64,000 bases of DNA, from positions 730,662 through 794,661 of the forward strand of contig NC_000961.1 in assembly GCF_000011105.1 (NCBI RefSeq), read 5' to 3'. Positions 44,753-54,904 of this stretch are shown here, one piece after another. The number at the start of each line of letters is the position of its first letter. The stretch's first letter is position 1. Under the pieces are notes generated by a model. The model was not told where the DNA came from. It searched no databases and worked only from the letters and a program-made list of their open reading frames with translations. Origin of the DNA: Pyrococcus horikoshii OT3. GTDB taxonomy: Archaea > Methanobacteriota_B > Thermococci > Thermococcales > Thermococcaceae. The position numbers were made by a program, and so were the translations under genes.

Positions 44753-45118
44753 ATGGGTGCTGTGGAGAGGCGTTTGTTGTGGATTGGTGGTGTTGTGGCA
44801 TTGTTGTCGTTGATTTATGTTGTTTTTTCAGTTTCGGCAGTTAATTTGAGGCATGTCGGTGTCATGCTGGTGTTCTTTGGCGTTGCAGGGTTTTCCTTGT
44901 ATGGGGCGTTTAAGGTTTACAGAGAGTCTAAGATTAGGTGGTTGTTGTTTGGTATGGGGTTTATAATTGCTTCAGTTGCCGTTTCCCAGCTTACGATAAA
45001 GTTTGACGATCCAATTAGCGTCATAGTTGCAGGCTTAATAAGCCTCCTCACAATCTCCCTAATAGAAATCATAAAAAACACAAACGCGATTATCAAAAAC
45101 TGGAATTATGGCAAGTAA
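44753..45118 (+). CDS. Four-helix small membrane protein in peptide cluster
   Basis: A 121-residue protein with four hydrophobic segments (LLWIGGVVALLSLIYVVFSV; HVGVMLVFFGVAGFSLYGAF; WLLFGMGFIIASVAV; ISVIVAGLISLLTISLIEII). The ATG at 44753 follows AGGAGGTG. The N-terminal half uses TTG/GTG-rich codons (GGTGGTGTTGTGGCATTGTT), unlike most neighbours. It may be an immunity or processing membrane protein if the cluster makes a peptide, but no family is recognised. Confidence 0.6.
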   Translation: MGAVERRLLWIGGVVALLSLIYVVFSVSAVNLRHVGVMLVFFGVAGFSLYGAFKVYRESKIRWLLFGMGFIIASVAVSQLTIKFDDPISVIVAGLISLLTISLIEIIKNTNAIIKNWNYGK

Positions 45119-45264
45119 CTGGTATTATAGTGAGGAGAAATTAAATGTATGCCTAGTTTGGATCCGTTCCCGCTATCAGTTGCGAGTGGTGTGATTGCCC
45201 TCCCACTCCCGCCCACATTAGGGCTTTGACGGAAGGTTGTCACTCTCAGACCGAGATAATATAA

Positions 45265-45389
45265 AAAGAAGGAACTGCTACTGGATGGTTGGGAGGAAAA
45301 GTTATTGACTACGTAAATAAGTGGGCTAAGAGAAGGTAGGTATATTTGGAGGTCTTGTAGGCTTGGTGGGGGCTGCGATTGGATATTAA
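45265..45389 (+). pseudogene. Degenerate second glycine-rich peptide
   Basis: In one frame KEGTATGWLGGKVIDYVNKW then AKRR stops, and in the next frame VGIFGGLVGLVGAAIGY ends at a TAA (45387-45389). Joined, these read as one glycine-zipper peptide, again bacteriocin-like. There is no start codon left in the first frame, so it is broken. Bases 45119-45264 upstream hold a 26-codon chance-like frame (MPSLDPFPLSVASGVIAL) and GC-rich sequence with no clear gene. Confidence 0.4.
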
Positions 45390-45404
45390 GGAGGTGAGTC
45401 TGAA

Positions 45405-45625
45405 ATGGATGCTTTAAGGAGGCTTGCTTGGTTCCTTGTTCCTTTTTTATGTTGATGCTAGTTGCGAGGTTAACGGAATATGCTGTTTTTGGTACTGTGG
45501 CAAGTATCACTCTTAGAGCCTTCTTGGCAATTACCAAACCTTCGTGGAGGAATATTATAGCGGTTATGGGGCTTATATTAGGACTTTTCATAGGTTACTT
45601 TCTCCTACCAAAATTCTTGCAGTGA
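45405..45625 (+). CDS. Small two-helix membrane protein, frameshifted at a T run
   Basis: ATG 45405, after GGAGGTGAG, reads MDALRRLAWFLVPFLC then stops. One missing T in the TTTTTT run (45443-45448) would continue it as FMLMLVARLTEYAVFGTVAS and then FLAITKPSWRN to a stop at 45625, giving about 73 residues with two or three helices. It lies between peptide-like and SpoIIM genes. Family unknown. Confidence 0.5.
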
Positions 45626-45633
45626 GGGATAAA

Positions 45634-46175
45634 ATGGCGAATCTTAGGTCTGCTTTTCCTCTTATCTGTCTGTCCTTATGTTTACAACTAGTATTGTCCT
45701 TGGTTTTTTCTCGGCTTTAACTCATGATTATTCCGCTTATTTTGGCTTTGATCCTTTTGATAATTCTAATCCAGGATTTTTGTTCTTCTTCAGACATAAT
45801 GTAAAGGTCGCTCTTATGCTCTGGTCAGGCGCTTTAACCTTCGGGGGAACAACTCTACTAAATTTAGCATTTAACGGCATGATCCTAGGCTCAGCCGTTA
45901 AAACCACCGCAGAGCAGATAGGGTTGATAAAAACCATACTCCTCATACTCCCTCACGGTGTTTTTGAAATCCCTGCTATAATCATTGCAGGAGCGGCAGG
46001 CTTTAAAATTCCTTATGAATTGTTGAGGTTTGCTTTAGGCAGGAAGGAGGAGATAATCACGGAAGAGGACGCTAAAGAATTCTTCAAACTTATAGCAATT
46101 TCAATAGTCTTAATCTTCATTGCTGCCTTAATTGAAAGCACGGTAACGGTTAAAATAGCTGAGAGCTTAAGGTGA
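45634..46175 (+). CDS. SpoIIM/DUF95 family membrane protein, early frameshift
   Basis: The open frame from 45678 encodes the SpoIIM core: LMLWSGALTFGG, LLNLAFNGMILGSAVKT, ILLILPHGVFEIPAIIIAGA near residue 90, and the closing AALIESTVTVKIAESLR. The proper start is probably ATG 45634 after GAGGG, which reads MANLRSAF before a shift near the T4 run at about 45653-45656. Proteins of this family bend or remodel membranes in sporulation and are encoded in circular-bacteriocin loci (DUF95 component of AS-48-type clusters). In archaea their role is unknown. About five helices are predicted. Confidence 0.8.
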
Positions 46176-46229
46176 TTGAAATATAGAAGGATTTGGGGTT
46201 AGGATTGATGTTTGTAGGGAGGTAATTAG

Positions 46230-46379
46230 ATGAGCAGAAATAGCGAAGGCATAGCAAGTTTCATTTATAAAACTGGGAAAGCATTCTCATATCAAACCGT
46301 GATGTTCCTTGGTACATTTATTGTAGAATTGCCCATAATCTCACTCCTTGGTGCTGCTGTTTGGCTACAGATTAAATAA
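46230..46379 (+). CDS. 49-residue single-helix membrane peptide
   Basis: It starts at ATG 46230, eight bases after AGGGAGGT, and ends at TAA 46377-46379. The sequence MSRNSEGIASFIYKTGKAF is followed by a hydrophobic segment VMFLGTFIVELPIISLLGAAVW. A strong ribosome site and clean ends in the middle of a small-gene cluster support it as a real gene too short for usual calling. Function unknown. Confidence 0.55.
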   Translation: MSRNSEGIASFIYKTGKAFSYQTVMFLGTFIVELPIISLLGAAVWLQIK

Positions 46380-46532
46380 AGATGACAACATATTCAGTCG
46401 TGGGAGCAAATATTAAACTTTTTATAATAACAATGTATAGATTATTATAGTGGGGAGGAGTAAGATTAAAAGGTTTGAGAATTCGAAGCTGAAAAGGAAG
46501 TACTAGCTTTACTTAATAAGGAGGGAATTAAC

Positions 46533-46795
46533 ATGGAAATCACCAAGAGGGACGTGTTTTGGGTTTTATTGTTGCGATTTGGATATACAATGTCTTCGCT
46601 TTGCTTGACGTCTTAGGAATAACAAGAATCAAAGGGTTGATGTTCTATGCATTGGCCACAATACCGCCGCTCTTCCTTTACTTCTACCTTATGGCTTCAC
46701 CACCAGAGCCAGACATAAAGATGATAGCAAAATTTGGGGGAGCATCAGTGGCAGTTCTCTCAATCCTGGGAGGATTGCATATACTCCTAAAGTAA
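46533..46795 (+). CDS. Small membrane protein, frameshifted at a T run
   Basis: ATG 46533, after AAGGAGGG, reads MEITKRDVF and then needs one extra T near 46557-46560 to join GFIVAIWIYNVFALLDVLG and later helices ending GGLHILLK. The joined protein would be about 87 residues with three helices. It stands just before the 46810 gene with a 14-base gap, in the same orientation as the rest of the cluster. Confidence 0.55.
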
Positions 46796-46809
46796 AGGAG
46801 GGAAGAACG

Positions 46810-47079
46810 ATGAGTAGTATAACTTGGTTCCTGTTACTCGCTGGCGCGGGATTTATAGCAATTCAAGAGGATTACAAAACCCTCCCCGTAGCTTTTCTAA
46901 CAGCGCTTATATACTGGGCTGTGTCCTATTTCAGGTTTGGTTCCAAGTTTTCATTATTCCCTATCGTAATGTTATTTGTAGGAACAATACTTTACCTGAA
47001 TTCAAAAAATAGAAAAGTTATGAAGATTGCTGGCATATCAGAGATTATAGCATCCCTAGCATTCTTAATCCTACCTTAG
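46810..47079 (+). CDS. Small three-helix membrane protein
   Basis: An 89-residue protein with hydrophobic segments ITWFLLLAGAGFIAI, LPVAFLTALIYWAVSYF, LFPIVMLFVGTILYL and an SEIIASLAFLILP tail. It starts at ATG 46810 after AAAGGAGGGAAG. No family is recognised. It is part of a run of same-strand small membrane genes separated by 12-70 bases. Confidence 0.6.
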   Translation: MSSITWFLLLAGAGFIAIQEDYKTLPVAFLTALIYWAVSYFRFGSKFSLFPIVMLFVGTILYLNSKNRKVMKIAGISEIIASLAFLILP

Positions 47080-47091
47080 AGGGGATAGAAC

Positions 47092-47454
47092 ATGGTGAAG
47101 AAACTCATAATTGCAGTAGTTGTAGGGCTCTTAATGGCTCTTGCAATTAATATGACTTTGAACATATTTCCAACACTCTCACTTAAATTCCTCGGGTTGA
47201 GTTTCCTCTTCGTGCTGTTCTGGTTAGAGATACTTGAAGATATAGCTGAAAATAGGAAGAATAATCTAAAGAAGCGGGCAAGAATTGTTGCAGGTGCAAT
47301 AATTATGGCACTAGTGACTGCTCTTACGATTGCAGTAGCCTTTAACGATGTACTTCCAATACCTTCGACTAGGGCCTTCTTTGGAGTAACCTTCGCCTTT
47401 ACTTTATTCTACTTAACCCTTGGGGAAATAATTGAGTTCCAGTGGTTCAGATAA
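47092..47454 (+). CDS. Duplicated-unit membrane protein
   Basis: A 120-residue protein made of two similar halves. The first has VGLLMALAINMTLNIFPTLS, the second MALVTALTIAVAFNDVLPIP, each followed by a helix ending FLFVLFWLEI or FAFTLFYLTLGEIIEF. The second half matches the separate 70-residue gene at 47523. A basic linker (ENRKNNLKKRARI) joins the halves. It starts after GAGGGGAT. Function unknown; possibly a membrane immunity or transport protein. Confidence 0.65.
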   Translation: MVKKLIIAVVVGLLMALAINMTLNIFPTLSLKFLGLSFLFVLFWLEILEDIAENRKNNLKKRARIVAGAIIMALVTALTIAVAFNDVLPIPSTRAFFGVTFAFTLFYLTLGEIIEFQWFR

Positions 47455-47522
47455 TGGAGAAAAATTTCACATTAATGTAAACCTTAAAAATATCAAAAAT
47501 TTCTCAGGTTAAGGGGGTCAAC

Positions 47523-47735
47523 ATGAGGGAACCTTTGCGGAAGTACTTTGGATTGATTATTGTAGGATTCATAATGGGTTTAGGAATGGCAATCAGTGTA
47601 ACCCTTGTATTTAATGACATCCTTCCTATCAGATCAATCATGGACTTTCTCGGAGCAACACTTACTTTCACACTGATATACGCAGAGTTCGGATACATAT
47701 TTGAGTTCCTCTTACCAAAGGCTAGAAATGTCTGA
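47523..47735 (+). CDS. Single-unit paralogue of the 47092 protein
   Basis: A 70-residue protein, MREPLRKYFGLIIVGFIMGL and so on, whose motif VFNDILPIRS and tail FTLIYAEFGYIFEF parallel the second half of the 47092 protein. A preceding GGGGGTC is a ribosome site. Probably two helices. It ends the cluster before the McrBC-like genes. Confidence 0.6.
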   Translation: MREPLRKYFGLIIVGFIMGLGMAISVTLVFNDILPIRSIMDFLGATLTFTLIYAEFGYIFEFLLPKARNV

Positions 47736-47813
47736 CTTTTTGACAACCTGCTTTGAAGGTTTAAGGTAGTACTCCTGGGGTTTGAATTCATTAAGATTAG
47801 GGAGTGAGGTTGA

Positions 47814-49316
47814 ATGGAGAAATTTAAACTGGAAGGGGAATACAAAGTTAAAGATAACCTTTATTATTTCTTCGAATGGTCTGAATATCGGATAATAGGG
47901 AAGGAGAAATTCAAAATCAGGATTGGAAATCAAGATGTCAAAGTGGAAAGATACGGAGACTTGCACGTTGCCAGATTCTCCTTTAAAAACTATATAGGGA
48001 AGACAAAGATAGAGATACTGACCAAAGATAAAACCATTGTTCTAGAGGGGGAGGTCCTCTCGAAAAAAGTTCCCAGAATATATGGAATCAAAGAAGATAA
48101 CCTGGAGACAATCATAAAGGCCCACAGAAAGTTTTATGAAGCGTTAGTTAAAGAGCTATGGAAGATTTCTTCCACGTTACCCTTTTCAGTTAATGCACCC
48201 ACTAGCTTTGGAACTGTAGAATCGAATAGACCGATGAATGAGCTCTTTGCCTACTACTACCTCCGTTCAAACAGGGAGAGAATATTGGGAGCCTTTGAAA
48301 CCTTGATGAAGTTCATTAAAAGGAAGCTCGTGGTTAAGGAGGAGCTCGTTGATGTTTGGGAAGCTGATGATGTAAATCCAGATGCAATACTCTGGATGAC
48401 TCAGCACCCCGAGTATTTAACCCCTGGGCGAAAGTTCAGCCCTACAAAGGTTTTAGCCTTTAGAAAGTATGAAAGCTTCGACACCCCAGAGAATCGCTTT
48501 GCTAAGTACTTCCTGGATCTCCTCATCGAGTGGGGAGAAAGAGCGCAAAGAAACGTGGGTGGTGTGAGGGATATAATTGAGGATTTAAGATTCCTTAGGA
48601 GCGATCCCCTATGGGAAGAAGTTGGGAAGATGAAGATATTCCCCTATACATCGCAAACTCTTCTCAAGGGAGAAGGGTACAGGGAATTACTTGGGCTTTA
48701 CCAGGAATTCGTTGTGAGGATGCCATTCTTTGCTAAGCTTAGGGAAGCAATTGATAACCGGGATATTGCAAGGCTCTACGAGTACTGGGTTTTCTTCAAG
48801 CTCGTGAAAGAACTCGAGAAAATTTTAGGTGAGAAAAATGTCAGAATAACTATAGAGCCTGCTAGAGGACTTTCAGAGGAAGGAAACGTCTATGCGGAGT
48901 TTAAAGGAAAATGGAGACTTTACTACAATAGGAAGTTAAGGCCCAGGAAGTTCAGCTATTCGGTATCCTTAAAGCCAGACTTCTCCCTCTTTAGGGAAGG
49001 TAAGGTAGTTGGTGTGTTTGACGCAAAGTTCAAGCTCGAGCTTGTCGATGTTGATAGGTTTGCTGACGAAGACAAGGAAATGGAGGAGAATCCGAGCATT
49101 GAAACGTGGGCAAAGCTTGAAGATATATACAAGATGCATACGTATAGGGATGCTTTAAGATGCAAATTTGCCGTTGTTCTTTATCCTGGGAGTAAAAGCG
49201 TGTTCTTCGATGCTAAAAGAGGTAAAATTGATGGGGTATCTTTGGCTGAAATTATCGGAAAAGAGGGGATAGGCTACCTGAGTTTTATTCCTGGGGGTGA
49301 AGAGGATGAATACTGA
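47814..49316 (+). CDS. DUF2357/McrC-like nuclease subunit
   Basis: A 500-residue protein. Residues 1-90 look like a DUF2357-type beta domain. A helical middle follows, with PENRFAKYFLDLLIEW near 220. The C-terminus has a PD-(D/E)XK core: SLKPDFSLFREGKVVGVFDAKFK near 385-405, with Asp ... Asp-x-Lys, and HTYRDALRCKFAVVLYPG near 445. It overlaps the AAA+ gene that follows. The pair matches McrBC-like and LlaJI-like restriction modules in which this protein cuts modified or foreign DNA and the AAA+ partner supplies energy. The specificity is unknown. Confidence 0.8.
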   Translation: MEKFKLEGEYKVKDNLYYFFEWSEYRIIGKEKFKIRIGNQDVKVERYGDLHVARFSFKNYIGKTKIEILTKDKTIVLEGEVLSKKVPRIYGIKEDNLETIIKAHRKFYEALVKELWKISSTLPFSVNAPTSFGTVESNRPMNELFAYYYLRSNRERILGAFETLMKFIKRKLVVKEELVDVWEADDVNPDAILWMTQHPEYLTPGRKFSPTKVLAFRKYESFDTPENRFAKYFLDLLIEWGERAQRNVGGVRDIIEDLRFLRSDPLWEEVGKMKIFPYTSQTLLKGEGYRELLGLYQEFVVRMPFFAKLREAIDNRDIARLYEYWVFFKLVKELEKILGEKNVRITIEPARGLSEEGNVYAEFKGKWRLYYNRKLRPRKFSYSVSLKPDFSLFREGKVVGVFDAKFKLELVDVDRFADEDKEMEENPSIETWAKLEDIYKMHTYRDALRCKFAVVLYPGSKSVFFDAKRGKIDGVSLAEIIGKEGIGYLSFIPGGEEDEY

Positions 49317-51663
49317 AAGGATTATCGAAATCGTAAAGGAAATGAAAAAATATTCAATAGAGTTCGAGAAAGTTATTGAGAAAGTTGAGGAATTCAGAAG
49401 GAGAGTAGAAGAAGCGTGGAAAAAAGATAAGAAGGACGTTATCAGATACCTAGGAGAATTTGAACGATATATTAGTGGTAATGAATTATCAAAGGTACTT
49501 TACTTAAAACATGACAATAGGAGGCTTATAGAATACCTGGGAGATGAGGATTTTAGGGGACTCCTTGAAGAAGTTTCCAAAATAACCGATTACGAAGAGT
49601 TTTCTAGGAGAAAAGGTAACATCGCAAGATACCTCGAAAATATAAAGAAAAAGAAGAATGAAAAGAAGCTTATAGACTTGGGACCGGCTATAATAACATC
49701 ATGGATGACGATCTTTAACCCTAAGATGTTTATGCCATTAGGGAACTGGCTTAATCCTATTTTAGAGGAGCTGTCACTTGAGAAAAATTGGGGATTTGGA
49801 GGATGGGATTCAAATAAAATAATTAGAGTTTATGAGGAGCTTAATGAAGAGAATTTCAGAAAGGAGCTAGAGGAGCAGGGAATTAAAACGCTCCTTGAGG
49901 TGGCCTATTACCTTAAAAAATACATAGATAAGGGTGAAAATGAATACGAAATTAATAATTTAAAGCCCAAGAATGAACTAAAAAATGACCTTAGAAGTTA
50001 CTTAGAAGCGAGTGGTTACAAATATTCACAATCCCAGATTTCTCAATTTTATGTTGCACTAAAAACTAAGGGATTCGTAATTCTATCTGGTTTGACGGGA
50101 AGTGGAAAGACAAAGATAGCTCAAGAGCTTGGCGAATTATTGGATCTTCCTCAAGTAATGTCAGCTTCTGGTCCAAATACGGTAGCAAAAAGAGAAATCA
50201 AGAGCTTACAAGAAACAATAAATAGGCATGGATTTGCAGTTTACGGGTGGCATCCCCCAGGAAAGATTAGTAAAATTAAACCTCCTTTCATCTTCTGGGT
50301 TTATGACAGTGATGAAAACGACGAATACTACAAAAAGGTACCATACGGGATCGTGGTGAGAGACGTTATAGTCGGCAAGAATATCCCAGAAGAGTGGAGA
50401 AAAGGGATTGAATGGGCTAAGGAGGTGTATGGATATGACATTGAAAGGTACATCAACGAGCACGATGTATTCCTCAAAGTAGTAGAAGTAATTCCCTGTG
50501 GCCTTGAAATCTCTGAATTTATTGACGTTGAGGAAGGGAGAAATCTAACCACCAAAGATGCCCAAAGAATTCGGAGTGGATTTATATACGTTAAAGCCCC
50601 AGAGGAGTGCAGGAAATGGAGTAGGCCATATATTTTCCTCTCGGTTCGCCCAGACTGGCGCGATTCAAAGCTCCTCCTTGGATACTACAATCCAATAACG
50701 GGAAAGTACAACAAAACGAAACTTCTAGATTTCATAATGCAAGCTATAGAGGATTACAAAAATAATGGAGAGAATGCATTGCCTTACATTATAATCCTCG
50801 ACGAGATGAACCTTGCACACGTCGAGTACTACTTTGCCGACTTCCTGAGCGTTCTAGAAAGTGGAAGGGATGAAAAAGGGTTCACAAGGGAAAGCATAAA
50901 GCTCCACGATGTCGATGAAGTGGAAGAGAAGCAAGGAGTACCGAAGGAGATAAAGTTACCTCCCAACCTTTACATAGTTGGGACAGTAAACATAGATGAG
51001 ACAACTTACATGTTCAGCCCGAAGGTTCTTGATAGGGCCTTTGTAATAGAATTCCATGAAGTTGACCTAGAGAACTATCCTCCCAGAGAAGAGAAACTCG
51101 ACGAAGATCATGTGGTTGCATTGAGGAATTTAATCCTCGAGGATCTCAGAAGGGATGGAAAGTTCCTGAACTATTCAAAGCATGAAATAAATGAAGCCGT
51201 TAGAGAGCTGGATTTATCAAAGGTTAGGATACTCAACGAAGTTTTAGAACCTTATGATCTCCACTTCGGCTACCGTGTCGTTGATGAAATAGCTCTATTC
51301 CTAAAGAATGCCAAGGAAAGCCGGGAAAAAGGTATTGTAAGCTTTGAGAATGAGGACGAGATCTTTGACCTTGCGTTGCTCATGAAAGTCCTTCCAAAGT
51401 TCCACGGTAATAGGAGAAAGCTAGAAAAACCCCTTCTCTTGGTTCTTAAGTTTGCTAAGACTGGAGAAATTAGAGAAGAAGACGCTGAAAAGGGAGAGGA
51501 AGAACTGTGGAAAGAGATATTTGGAGCATCAGAGGTCGGAGATACCAAAGCTGTAATAAAGGAAATGAAAAGAGTTAAAGATTACAAATACAAACATACT
51601 GGTAAGAAAGCTCTCCGCATGCTTAGGCAACTTTACGAGGTGGGCTTTGCAAGCTTCAGCTAA
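49306..51663 (+). CDS. McrB-like AAA+ NTPase
   Basis: A 785-residue protein. The N-terminal 230 residues are helical and charged. The AAA+ domain has Walker A GLTGSGKTKIAQEL near 265, Walker B IILDEMNLAHVEYYF near 500, and VGTVNIDETTYMFSPKVLDRAF near 560, where McrB has a conserved NTxD-type motif. A 100-residue insert between Walker A and B (about 300-430) may hold a PUA/EVE-like DNA-reading domain, but I cannot confirm that. It overlaps the nuclease gene by 11 bases; the ATG at 49306 is preferred over GTG 49297. Together they form a two-component restriction system. Confidence 0.82.
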   Translation: MNTERIIEIVKEMKKYSIEFEKVIEKVEEFRRRVEEAWKKDKKDVIRYLGEFERYISGNELSKVLYLKHDNRRLIEYLGDEDFRGLLEEVSKITDYEEFSRRKGNIARYLENIKKKKNEKKLIDLGPAIITSWMTIFNPKMFMPLGNWLNPILEELSLEKNWGFGGWDSNKIIRVYEELNEENFRKELEEQGIKTLLEVAYYLKKYIDKGENEYEINNLKPKNELKNDLRSYLEASGYKYSQSQISQFYVALKTKGFVILSGLTGSGKTKIAQELGELLDLPQVMSASGPNTVAKREIKSLQETINRHGFAVYGWHPPGKISKIKPPFIFWVYDSDENDEYYKKVPYGIVVRDVIVGKNIPEEWRKGIEWAKEVYGYDIERYINEHDVFLKVVEVIPCGLEISEFIDVEEGRNLTTKDAQRIRSGFIYVKAPEECRKWSRPYIFLSVRPDWRDSKLLLGYYNPITGKYNKTKLLDFIMQAIEDYKNNGENALPYIIILDEMNLAHVEYYFADFLSVLESGRDEKGFTRESIKLHDVDEVEEKQGVPKEIKLPPNLYIVGTVNIDETTYMFSPKVLDRAFVIEFHEVDLENYPPREEKLDEDHVVALRNLILEDLRRDGKFLNYSKHEINEAVRELDLSKVRILNEVLEPYDLHFGYRVVDEIALFLKNAKESREKGIVSFENEDEIFDLALLMKVLPKFHGNRRKLEKPLLLVLKFAKTGEIREEDAEKGEEELWKEIFGASEVGDTKAVIKEMKRVKDYKYKHTGKKALRMLRQLYEVGFASFS

Positions 51664-52498
51664 TTTCTATTATTTTTCCAGAGTGGAGCTTTTCAAACCT
51701 ATCTCCAAGCTCCTGGGCGAATCTTGACTCAGCTTTAAGTCCCGTGCAATGCCCTGCGTAGACCTTTTTAACCTCAAGCTCCTTAAACGCTTCAACAGTT
51801 TTCTCGATCCTAGAGTCTTCAGCGTTTATCAAGTGGAACCCTCCAAGAACTGCATAGACCTTGTCGTTCCCGCTTAGCTTTATAGCCTTCTTAACCATGC
51901 TTACGATTCCAGGATGAGCGCATCCTGCTAGAACAACGAGACCTTTCCTTGTGTTTATTGCGAGCCCGATCTCATCCTCAACTTTATCTTCGATAACCCT
52001 CCCATCTTCAATCTTGAAAAGCCCCGTGCTTCCTTTCTCAAATTCCACCTTTTCCTCCTCTTTAATCTCGCCCAGGGTAAAGACTCCTGGCATTAAGGTT
52101 ATTGGATCCCTAGTTAAGATCCATATCCCTCCGAGCTTCTCGGCCTCCTCCTTAAGCCTTGGCGTTCCAGCGTACATGAACTCGGGCTCCAAAGCAAAGC
52201 TTACCTTGAAGATTTCCGGGTGGGCAAATATAGGTACCTTCCTATTTATCTCCCTCAGGATCCCCAGGAGGCCGCCTGTGTGATCGAAGTGGTTGTGAGA
52301 TAGCACTATCATATCTATATCCCTTGGGTTGAGGTTGAGGAGTTTCATGTTGAATAGTATCGGCTCCGCGTAGGATGCCGTGTCAAAAAGTATCTTCTTC
52401 CCCTCAACTTCAACTAGGAATGAAACCCCGTGCTGAGCCCAGAAGGGGCTGTTGTATCCAGCGTAATCATCGGCCAAGGTATAGATCTTCACCCTCAT
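51656..52498 (-). CDS. Metallo-beta-lactamase-fold hydrolase
   Basis: A 280-residue protein with metal-binding HNHFDHTGG (near residue 68), the downstream HCTGLKAE and AGCAHPGIVSM loops, and DTASYAEP near 40. It resembles archaeal proteins annotated as tetrahydromethanopterin-related phosphoribosyl synthases (MJ0301 type), but substrate specificity is not predictable from sequence. Its stop overlaps the stop of the McrB-like gene by eight bases. Confidence 0.8.
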   Translation of the reverse strand: MRVKIYTLADDYAGYNSPFWAQHGVSFLVEVEGKKILFDTASYAEPILFNMKLLNLNPRDIDMIVLSHNHFDHTGGLLGILREINRKVPIFAHPEIFKVSFALEPEFMYAGTPRLKEEAEKLGGIWILTRDPITLMPGVFTLGEIKEEEKVEFEKGSTGLFKIEDGRVIEDKVEDEIGLAINTRKGLVVLAGCAHPGIVSMVKKAIKLSGNDKVYAVLGGFHLINAEDSRIEKTVEAFKELEVKKVYAGHCTGLKAESRFAQELGDRFEKLHSGKIIEIS

Positions 52499-52554
52499 AA
52501 GGTTCGCCCTACTAGTATAAGCTAAAACTGTAAAAAAAATTTTGATAAAAGGAA

Positions 52555-53973
<1,419 letters not shown>

Positions 53974-54822
53974 TCAAATCACCCCCTTCTTTCTGAGGTA
54001 TTCAAGGTAACGCTCCTTGGCGAGCCTCTCTTGCTCTAAGAAGCGGTTTGCCCTCCTGAGAACGTCTTCCCAGTCCACTTTGTGAGCATCGAAAACTGGT
54101 CCGTCTCTACATGCAAACTTAACTTCTCCATCGTAGAGTATTCTGCAAGAACCGCACATTCCCGTCCCATCAACCATGATCTGCCTCACGGTTGCGTAGG
54201 TGGGAATTCCGTAGGGCCTCGTTAGCTCCGCAAGCTTAGCTAAGCTACCCAACTTCCCTCCAGCGAATATGATATCAACTTTATCCTTCTCTATCAACTC
54301 TTTCACAATGTCAAGGTAATGCCCCTTTATCCCAACGCTTCCATCTTCGGTCGTTAGGTAATGTTCATCGGCAACTGGTTTAGCTAGGAATTCCTCGGGA
54401 TAAACGTTCTCGGCATTTTCAAAAGTTTGAATCGATATTGTATAGTTTCCGACCTCTTTCATGGCTTTAAGCGTTGCATAATTTTCTGCTTGACCGCAGA
54501 CTGCATCTGAGGCAAAGACAACGTTTCCGTAATACTTAACCTTTATAGGCTTTCCAAGTGGACCTACCATGCTGTAGAACTCATCTCCCACGTTGAACTC
54601 ATAGTAGAGTTGTAGGCTAGTTTTACCGAGCTTCCTTATGAACATTCCAATTCTACCATTCTCGGCCTTGTAGACTGACATTGGAACTCTTTCTCCGCGC
54701 TCGTGTAGGATGAAGATTACAAACTGACCTGGCTTCCAGGCTTTCGCTATGTGTGGAGCTTCCACTTCAACGAAGAAGTCTATTGGGCTCAAATCTCTCT
54801 TATCGGTGATTTTGTACCCCAT
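53974..54822 (-). CDS. Nfn/sulfide dehydrogenase beta subunit
   Basis: A 282-residue flavin- and Fe-S-containing subunit. The FAD domain comes first (AWKPGQFVIFILHERGERVPMSV near 30). The NAD-binding region FASDAVCGQAENYATLKAM is near 105. The C-terminal 2Fe-2S site DGTGMCGSCRILYDGEVKFAC has three cysteines and the aspartate of the Asp-Cys3 ligand set. It starts at ATG 54822 after AGGTGG. It is the partner of the alpha gene directly downstream and probably handles NAD(H). Confidence 0.87.
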   Translation of the reverse strand: MGYKITDKRDLSPIDFFVEVEAPHIAKAWKPGQFVIFILHERGERVPMSVYKAENGRIGMFIRKLGKTSLQLYYEFNVGDEFYSMVGPLGKPIKVKYYGNVVFASDAVCGQAENYATLKAMKEVGNYTISIQTFENAENVYPEEFLAKPVADEHYLTTEDGSVGIKGHYLDIVKELIEKDKVDIIFAGGKLGSLAKLAELTRPYGIPTYATVRQIMVDGTGMCGSCRILYDGEVKFACRDGPVFDAHKVDWEDVLRRANRFLEQERLAKERYLEYLRKKGVI

Positions 54823-54904
54823 GTGTACCACCTTTGTTCATTAAAATAATTTTATCCGTTATAGGCCTGGAATTCAGGGTTTATAGCGGTTTTTAAAACC
54901 ATTA

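Noticed and set aside
45106-45591. 161-codon minus-strand frame across the peptide cluster
   Set aside because: It spans several plus-strand starts with good ribosome sites, and the protein is Pro/Ser-rich without pattern. It is a shadow.
54888-54900. GGTTTTTAAAACC as a third SurR site
   Set aside because: It is a palindrome but does not keep the GTTn3AAC spacing, so I did not count it.
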